28,269 nt of DNA from a virus. Location: positions 1 through 28,269 of IMG/VR virus record IMGVR_UViG_3300030117_000212. One strand, written 5' to 3'. A program made the position numbers and the translations under genes. The notes beneath the pieces were generated by a model. That model searched no databases, had not been told where the DNA came from, and saw nothing but the letters and a program-made list of their open reading frames with translations. This document shows, one piece after another, positions 25,264 to 28,269 of the stretch (its first letter is position 1; every line of letters starts with the position of its first letter).

Positions 25264-26032
25264 TTTTTATTTCGTGTGTATGTGGAATAACTTGATTTGG
25301 AATAGTCGTAAGTACAACATTTTTACAGGCAACTGCATCTTCGTTTATCAACTTTACGCCTAGCTTAAATTGCTCGGCACATATTTTCATACGAGCCAAA
25401 TTTGCTTCTAACTTCTGTTTAGCTAATACAAACTCTTGTCCTTTTATTTGATTTTCGGCTGCCTTCATGCAAAGATCTGTACCACGACCCAATGGTATCT
25501 GTAGAGATAAGGTAAATCCATAATTAAAATTATGTGTTGATTGGTCTATTCTTGGCTGTTCACTTTGGTAAAGAATGTTTCCGGGATTAACTAAAGTACC
25601 ATCTGCATTTTCTGCAAGGTCATATATATTTGTTTTGGTCGTAGTCATTCTAGGTGTTGCATAGTTTTCTCCTTTAGTAACAAAGGGTGTAAAGGCTAGT
25701 GTTGGTTGTTGGCATTGCACCTGACCGCCATAAATCATGGTTGGAAAACCGCCATTTATAGTTTGATATCCGTTATTGATCACCGTACCAGATGAACTGG
25801 CCGAAGGCGAACTCACAGTATTAGCAAGGGTTTTGGGCGAATACAATAATAATAGTAAACTTAATTTGAAAAGATACTTAAACTTGTACTTTGACTTTCT
25901 GTATTTATAGTTCTTTGTATTGTGCTTGTTGCATCCAATCCCGGTGCTAAAAAGTTTTCTGTAATTGAAAAGGATTCTCCGGGAGTTTGTATTTCCCATT
26001 GAGGTTTGGTCGTTAAGTTTGGTGTTACCCAT
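25256..26032 (-). CDS. Secreted protein with Cys-containing helical C-terminus, unknown function; start uncertain
   Basis: The reliable part runs from a signal peptide (FKLSLLLLLYSPKTLA, cut before NTVSS, mature start near 25822) to the stop at 25256, about 190 residues. The mature N-terminal half is rich in Ser, Gly and Thr and probably beta (SGTVINNGYQTINGGFPTMI). The C-terminal half is helical with at least three Cys: LQIPLGRGTDLCMKAAENQI, LEANLARMKICAEQFKLGVK, AVACKNV. The family is known to me from marine cyanophages. The first ATGs in frame, at 26032 and 25999, lie deep within the upstream gene, would put 43-55 basic residues before the signal peptide and have no ribosome site. No ATG, GTG or TTG lies where a normal signal peptide would begin. 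A non-standard start is therefore likely. Confidence 0.65.
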   Translation of the reverse strand: MGNTKLNDQTSMGNTNSRRILFNYRKLFSTGIGCNKHNTKNYKYRKSKYKFKYLFKLSLLLLLYSPKTLANTVSSPSASSSGTVINNGYQTINGGFPTMIYGGQVQCQQPTLAFTPFVTKGENYATPRMTTTKTNIYDLAENADGTLVNPGNILYQSEQPRIDQSTHNFNYGFTLSLQIPLGRGTDLCMKAAENQIKGQEFVLAKQKLEANLARMKICAEQFKLGVKLINEDAVACKNVVLTTIPNQVIPHTHEIKTK

Positions 26033-26289
26033 TGAAACGATACCCCATTAATTGTTTGTGTATTGGTATAGGTAGCATCTGGTGATATAACTGTGCCGTC
26101 TTTAACTTGGATGTTATGGCCTTGTAAACTATATGAATATCCTGTGCGGTAGTTCTCAGTAACAATTGTCTCAACCACAATAGTCTTAGTATTTGACGAA
26201 GTCTCCATTTGGCCTGTAGAAAACGATGGAGTAATTCCCCCTGCATAGGCACTAGGTATCCCAAATAAAAATACTACTAGCCATTTCAT
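25861..26289 (-). CDS. Secreted protein of unknown function, 142 residues
   Basis: It starts with a clear signal peptide (MKWLVVFLFGIPSAYA, cut before GG). The mature protein is Thr/Ser-rich and probably all beta, with TGYSYSLQGHNIQVKDGTVI, then FQWVTPNLTTKPQWEIQTPG, ESFSITENFLAPGLDAT and a Ser-rich end. I recall marine cyanophage proteins with the same ESFSxTExxLxPGL and Q(S/T)xTxxxSIFS end pattern. The ATG overlaps the stop of the upstream gene by one base (TAATG), so it is coupled to it. Export to the periplasm or outer membrane is supported by the signal peptide; the role is unknown. Confidence 0.72.
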   Translation of the reverse strand: MKWLVVFLFGIPSAYAGGITPSFSTGQMETSSNTKTIVVETIVTENYRTGYSYSLQGHNIQVKDGTVISPDATYTNTQTINGVSFQWVTPNLTTKPQWEIQTPGESFSITENFLAPGLDATSTIQRTINTESQSTSLSIFSN

Positions 26290-26819
26290 TAATCAATTTC
26301 TAACTTAATTGTGTTAGACATTTGTGCTGTAACACCCGGCCCTGTAGCAGATAAGTTAACTGTCATAGCTCCACCACTATCCATAGTCATAGCTGTAGTG
26401 CCTATATCACCACCACTAACAGTTGTTGTATCTCCAAATATTGGTAACGCTGGTACAACACCATTAGTAACTGTTGTGGCTAAAAAACTTGTAGGTATAG
26501 AATCGCCTTGAATAAAACTTTCTGACACAGACCATGCATCTCCTGCAGTAGTAACTGCGTAACTAGTTGTGTTATCTATTGTTGGAACACCATTAGTTAT
26601 TGCTGAATCTGTTAAATCTAAAGTACCAATAGCGTTTGCAGTATCACCTGCTGTTGGCGTAACATTTGTACCTGATGCAGAAAAGGTTGTACCCACCCGA
26701 TTACTCGTTGAACTTGCGCCTAGAGTGCTGACGGAAACGACATTTTGTATTGAATGATTTATGTCTGCTAATGCAACGGAAGGGCTAAACAGTAGCAGTA
26801 GAGTTAATAATTTTTTCAT
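26289..26819 (-). CDS. Secreted beta-rich protein of unknown function, 176 residues
   Basis: It starts with a signal peptide (MKKLLTLLLLFSPSVALA, cut before DINHS). The mature part has almost no charged residues and many Thr, Ser, Gly and Val, with repeating strand-like stretches (VVSVSTLGASSTSNRVGTTF, TAGDAWSVSESFIQGDSIPT). The SxSESFxxGDxIPTS segment resembles cyanophage secreted proteins I remember, and echoes SFSITENF in the next gene, so the two may share a fold. Its ATG overlaps the previous stop (ATGA). No cysteines appear. An outer-membrane or surface role is possible but inferred. Confidence 0.72.
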   Translation of the reverse strand: MKKLLTLLLLFSPSVALADINHSIQNVVSVSTLGASSTSNRVGTTFSASGTNVTPTAGDTANAIGTLDLTDSAITNGVPTIDNTTSYAVTTAGDAWSVSESFIQGDSIPTSFLATTVTNGVVPALPIFGDTTTVSGGDIGTTAMTMDSGGAMTVNLSATGPGVTAQMSNTIKLEID

Positions 26820-27070
26820 TTGACTTTTACGTTAATGTCTTTGTTGTCTAATTTAGCAGTGTTGGCAGGTTTCTTTTTGTTCACACTGATACCGTAAGAT
26901 CCTAAAACCCCACTGGTCAAGCCGGCCAAAAACGCTCCATCATTACGGATTTTATCCATGTATCCAAGAGTCATCATTGCCAAACTCCAACAAAGAATCA
27001 TAAATCGGACAGCATGACCAAAGATTTCTCCCCAATCCGTGCCTTCCTTTTCTTCTTGTTCCTCTGCCAT
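26816..27070 (-). CDS. Small membrane protein heading the minus-strand secreted-protein operon
   Basis: An 84-residue protein with an acidic N-terminus (MAEEQEEKEGTDWGEIFGHA), a membrane segment around residues 22-42 (FMILCWSLAMMTLGYMD), a second, weaker hydrophobic stretch (AFLAGLTSGVLGSYGISV) and a basic tail. The TDWGEIFGHAVRF start is one I recall from cyanophage small proteins. Its stop overlaps the start of the signal-peptide gene after it (ATGA). It is the first gene of the minus-strand set, and the 47-base gap before it is the only place for that set's promoter. Function unknown. Confidence 0.7.
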   Translation of the reverse strand: MAEEQEEKEGTDWGEIFGHAVRFMILCWSLAMMTLGYMDKIRNDGAFLAGLTSGVLGSYGISVNKKKPANTAKLDNKDINVKVK

Positions 27071-27117
27071 AATTAGGATTTATTAGTCATACTATACATA
27101 ATTACCTATTTACGCAA
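27071..27117. promoter_or_regulatory. Divergent intergenic region, likely promoter of the minus-strand operon
   Basis: These 47 bases separate genes read in opposite directions (minus from 27070, plus from 27118). On the minus strand TATAGT, a fair -10 box, lies about 15-16 bases after TTGCGT or TTTGCG, a weak -35 box. On the + strand CATAAT and TATACA are possible but less clear. Some minus-strand start signal is needed here because all late genes run the other way. This is a weak prediction from consensus only. Confidence 0.35.
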
Positions 27118-27279
27118 ATGCCTGAGATATATGGTGCATTAGTGGGAGCAGCAGCTACAGCTTTAGTTATGGTTATATCTAACATGAGTAGTCGTAGAGA
27201 ACGAGACATTCGAGACATATACTTCAGACTAAACAAGCTATCAGAAGCGGTAAGCAGAATAGAAGGCAAAATACAATAA
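27118..27279 (+). CDS. Small single-span membrane protein, possible holin
   Basis: A 53-residue protein, MPEIYGALVGAAATALVMVI followed by SNMSSRRERDIRD and a helical tail ending RIEGKIQ. One Ala/Val-rich membrane segment (residues 4-22) is followed by a strongly charged, probably coiled tail. The shape fits a small class III holin or an i-spanin-like anchor, but no sequence family is firm. It opens a run of small + strand genes (27118-27819) divergent from the secreted-protein operon. With no endolysin in view, a lysis role cannot be confirmed. Confidence 0.6.
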   Translation: MPEIYGALVGAAATALVMVISNMSSRRERDIRDIYFRLNKLSEAVSRIEGKIQ

Positions 27280-27310
27280 CGTGTGCTATGTTTGGAAAAA
27301 CAAACAAACT

Positions 27311-27475
27311 ATGTACAAAATACTAAAGCCTATAATTTTACGCTTTCTTTCTACGACAGGATGCAAAAGATTAATTGTAGATTTATTAAGGTCAGTTTGT
27401 AAGCAGACCACAAATACATTAGACGATAAAGCTGTTGATCTTTTAGAACAGCAATTGTTTCCTAAATTAAATTAA
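27311..27475 (+). CDS. Small conserved marine-phage protein, unknown function
   Basis: A 54-residue protein from the ATG at 27311, MYKILKPIILRFLSTTGCKR followed by LIVDLLRSVCKQTTNTLDDK, ending LFPKLN. A GTG at 27281 would add ten residues, but the conserved part begins at this Met in homologues as I remember them. The N-terminus is amphipathic and basic, so it may lie on a membrane; the rest is helical. Its TAA overlaps the next ATG (TAATG). Common in marine podoviruses and myoviruses; role unknown. Confidence 0.68.
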   Translation: MYKILKPIILRFLSTTGCKRLIVDLLRSVCKQTTNTLDDKAVDLLEQQLFPKLN

Positions 27476-27747
27476 TGATAGATAAATTTCTCAACATTGA
27501 AATAGAAGAACCACCTGTAGAGTTGCAGTTATCTGTAGAGATGCGTATCAGAGAAGTTTTAAAAAGCGATGATTACGATGGAGTAAAAAGATATTGCACA
27601 CATTTAATTAGACATCAGATGAAACAAGATGTATTTCTTGCTGGAATGTTAGGAAGATTAGTAGAACTAGAAGCAACTCTTGCAAAAAAAGAAATGTCAG
27701 AAGATAAAAGAACTATGGACAGAATAAAAAAATTCTTTCATAATTAA
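27475..27747 (+). CDS. Small conserved phage protein, unknown function
   Basis: A 90-residue, mainly helical, soluble protein. It opens MIDKFLNIEIEEPPVELQLS, has VKRYCTHLIRHQMKQDVFLA in the middle, and closes with a charged helix, LEATLAKKEMSEDKRTMDRI. The pattern of a short acidic N-terminus, a helix with RY..(H/L)LI...., and a basic end is one I recall from marine phages beside the preceding small gene. Translation is coupled to that gene by a one-base overlap. No enzyme motif. Confidence 0.65.
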   Translation: MIDKFLNIEIEEPPVELQLSVEMRIREVLKSDDYDGVKRYCTHLIRHQMKQDVFLAGMLGRLVELEATLAKKEMSEDKRTMDRIKKFFHN

Positions 27748-27762
27748 AAAAAGGAGTTTATT

Positions 27763-27819
27763 ATGCCAAAAGGTAAAGGAACATACGGTACAAAAAAAGG
27801 TAGGCCACCAAAGAAGTAA
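27763..27819 (+). CDS. 18-residue basic peptide with AT-hook-like core
   Basis: The complete product is MPKGKGTYGTKKGRPPKK. It has its own strong ribosome site, AAGGAG, six bases before the ATG. The GRP core flanked by Lys resembles the AT-hook that lies in the minor groove of AT-rich DNA, suiting this AT-rich genome. I recall near-identical tiny peptides in marine phages, so a real gene is likely. Its last codons form the left arm of a perfect 10-base hairpin. Function (DNA binding, packaging or host nucleoid effect) is unproven. Confidence 0.65.
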   Translation: MPKGKGTYGTKKGRPPKK

Positions 27820-27837
27820 GCAGTGGCGGTGGCCTAC
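27800..27837 (+). other. Hairpin 1 of three tandem hairpins
   Basis: GTAGGCCACC (27800-27809) is the exact reverse complement of GGTGGCCTAC (27828-27837), with an 18-base loop. The left arm is inside the tiny peptide gene and the loop contains its stop codon. No T-run follows, so it is not a standard rho-independent terminator. Confidence 0.75.
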
Positions 27838-27838
27838 T

Positions 27839-27871
27839 AGGCTCTAGTTCTCTACCCAAACTCTAGAGCCT
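27839..27871 (+). other. Hairpin 2 of three tandem hairpins
   Basis: AGGCTCTAG (27839-27847) is the exact reverse complement of CTAGAGCCT (27863-27871), with a 15-base loop. It begins one base after hairpin 1 ends. No T-run follows on either strand. Confidence 0.75.
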
Positions 27872-27872
27872 T

Positions 27873-27908
27873 GCCCCAGAGTGATTACTGGTCTGGTCAC
27901 TTTGGGGC
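27873..27908 (+). other. Hairpin 3 of three tandem hairpins, possible bidirectional terminator
   Basis: GCCCCAGAGTGA (27873-27884) pairs with TCACTTTGGGGC (27897-27908) over 12 bases with one G-U pair and a 12-base loop. It begins one base after hairpin 2 ends, and lies four bases from the stop of the convergent SSB-like gene. It is the strongest of the three and the most likely stop point for convergent transcripts, though no clear T-run follows on either strand. Confidence 0.75.
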
Positions 27909-27912
27909 TACT

Positions 27913-28254
27913 TTAAAATGGAATCTCGTCTACTTCTGGTATTTGTGGTGAACTATTCCAATCGTCTAAATTGTCATTACCTTTATTAGATGGCGGTATG
28001 TTATCTGCTCTATAATTTTTTGGTTTGTATTCATTATCTACATCAAATATATTTACTAATAATGATGCAGAATTTTCTTTGCCACTAAAATCAGGTAACC
28101 CTGCAAAATTAATAAATTTATCTATCAACATAAATTGTTTGCCGTTATCGTTTTCCATAATAGCTCCAACATTTTGATAGTTTGCTTTGTTGTTGCCATC
28201 CCTATCTTTGTATTCTCGTGTCTTGACGGATAGGTTTTTGATTTTTCGTGCCAT
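27913..28254 (-). CDS. SSB-like protein with acidic C-terminal tip
   Basis: A 113-residue protein with a compact beta-type N-terminal part (KIKNLSVKTREYKDRDG, YQNVGAIMENDNGKQFMLID, NFAGLPDFSG, ASLLVNIFDV), a flexible Asn/Ser-rich linker (residues 80-105) and the tip EVDEIPF. An acidic end finishing in IPF is the hallmark of single-stranded DNA-binding proteins, where it recruits replication partners. The length suits a small phage OB-fold SSB. AGGAAA precedes the ATG on the minus strand. Its direction, opposite to the late genes, suggests that the replication module continues on the minus strand beyond the window. The fold is not proven from sequence alone. Confidence 0.65.
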   Translation of the reverse strand: MARKIKNLSVKTREYKDRDGNNKANYQNVGAIMENDNGKQFMLIDKFINFAGLPDFSGKENSASLLVNIFDVDNEYKPKNYRADNIPPSNKGNDNLDDWNSSPQIPEVDEIPF

Positions 28255-28269
28255 AAGGAATTTCCTGTA

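Noticed and set aside
27820-27912. Possible tRNA or tRNA-like element
   Set aside because: The three hairpins have loops of 12-18 bases and lack a T-arm GTTCRA motif, a standard anticodon loop and an acceptor stem.
27071-28269. Lysogeny functions (integrase, repressor, att site)
   Set aside because: None of the small genes resembles an integrase or repressor, and no attachment repeat is visible.

Overview
The window is the late (structural) half of a low-GC, apparently lytic, T7-like podovirus, almost certainly marine. It is AT-rich throughout (about one third G+C by eye) and densely packed. Nearly all genes lie on the + strand in the order scaffold, major capsid, capsid cement, tail tubular A, tail tubular B, three internal virion proteins, tail fibres. 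That is the T7 gene 9-to-17 order. The capsid and cement proteins are not T7-like: they resemble the Bordetella phage BPP-1 (Bbp16-type cement) lineage. The AT richness and the tail-fibre and small-gene families point to a marine bacterial host such as SAR11 or SAR116, but no host marker is present and this is inference from memory of family resemblance.

Layout. 1-2624: end of an upstream gene (probably portal), scaffold, capsid, cement and a small SAP/HeH-like protein. 2650-2686: a rho-independent terminator between head and tail genes, the place T7 has its T-phi. 2697-5843: tail tube and nozzle proteins. 5900-17225: internal virion proteins, ending in a 2783-residue polyvalent protein with two ADP-ribosyltransferase-like regions, a zincin metallopeptidase motif and a C-terminal LPD38-like region. 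A second gene (12766-13167) is overprinted inside this giant gene in another frame, with a strong Shine-Dalgarno site and a sharp local rise in G+C. 17289-24281: a long tail-fibre locus with a T7-type fibre, two C1q-like proteins, two paralogous receptor-binding proteins each followed by a small acidic protein, and an assembly-type protein.

24278-27819 is an accessory region of small membrane and secreted proteins. A minus-strand block (25256-27070) of one small membrane protein and three signal-peptide proteins is read against the late genes. It is flanked by + strand small membrane proteins and ends in an 18-residue AT-hook-like peptide. I recall similar protein families in marine cyanophages, but no function is known to me. 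27800-27908 holds three hairpins spaced by single bases between convergent genes. The last gene (27913-28254, minus) ends in an SSB-type acidic DEIPF tail and probably begins the replication module.

No integrase, tRNA, CRISPR, insertion sequence, reverse transcriptase, terminase, polymerase or recognisable endolysin is seen. Lysis, if encoded here, must use the unassigned small membrane proteins.
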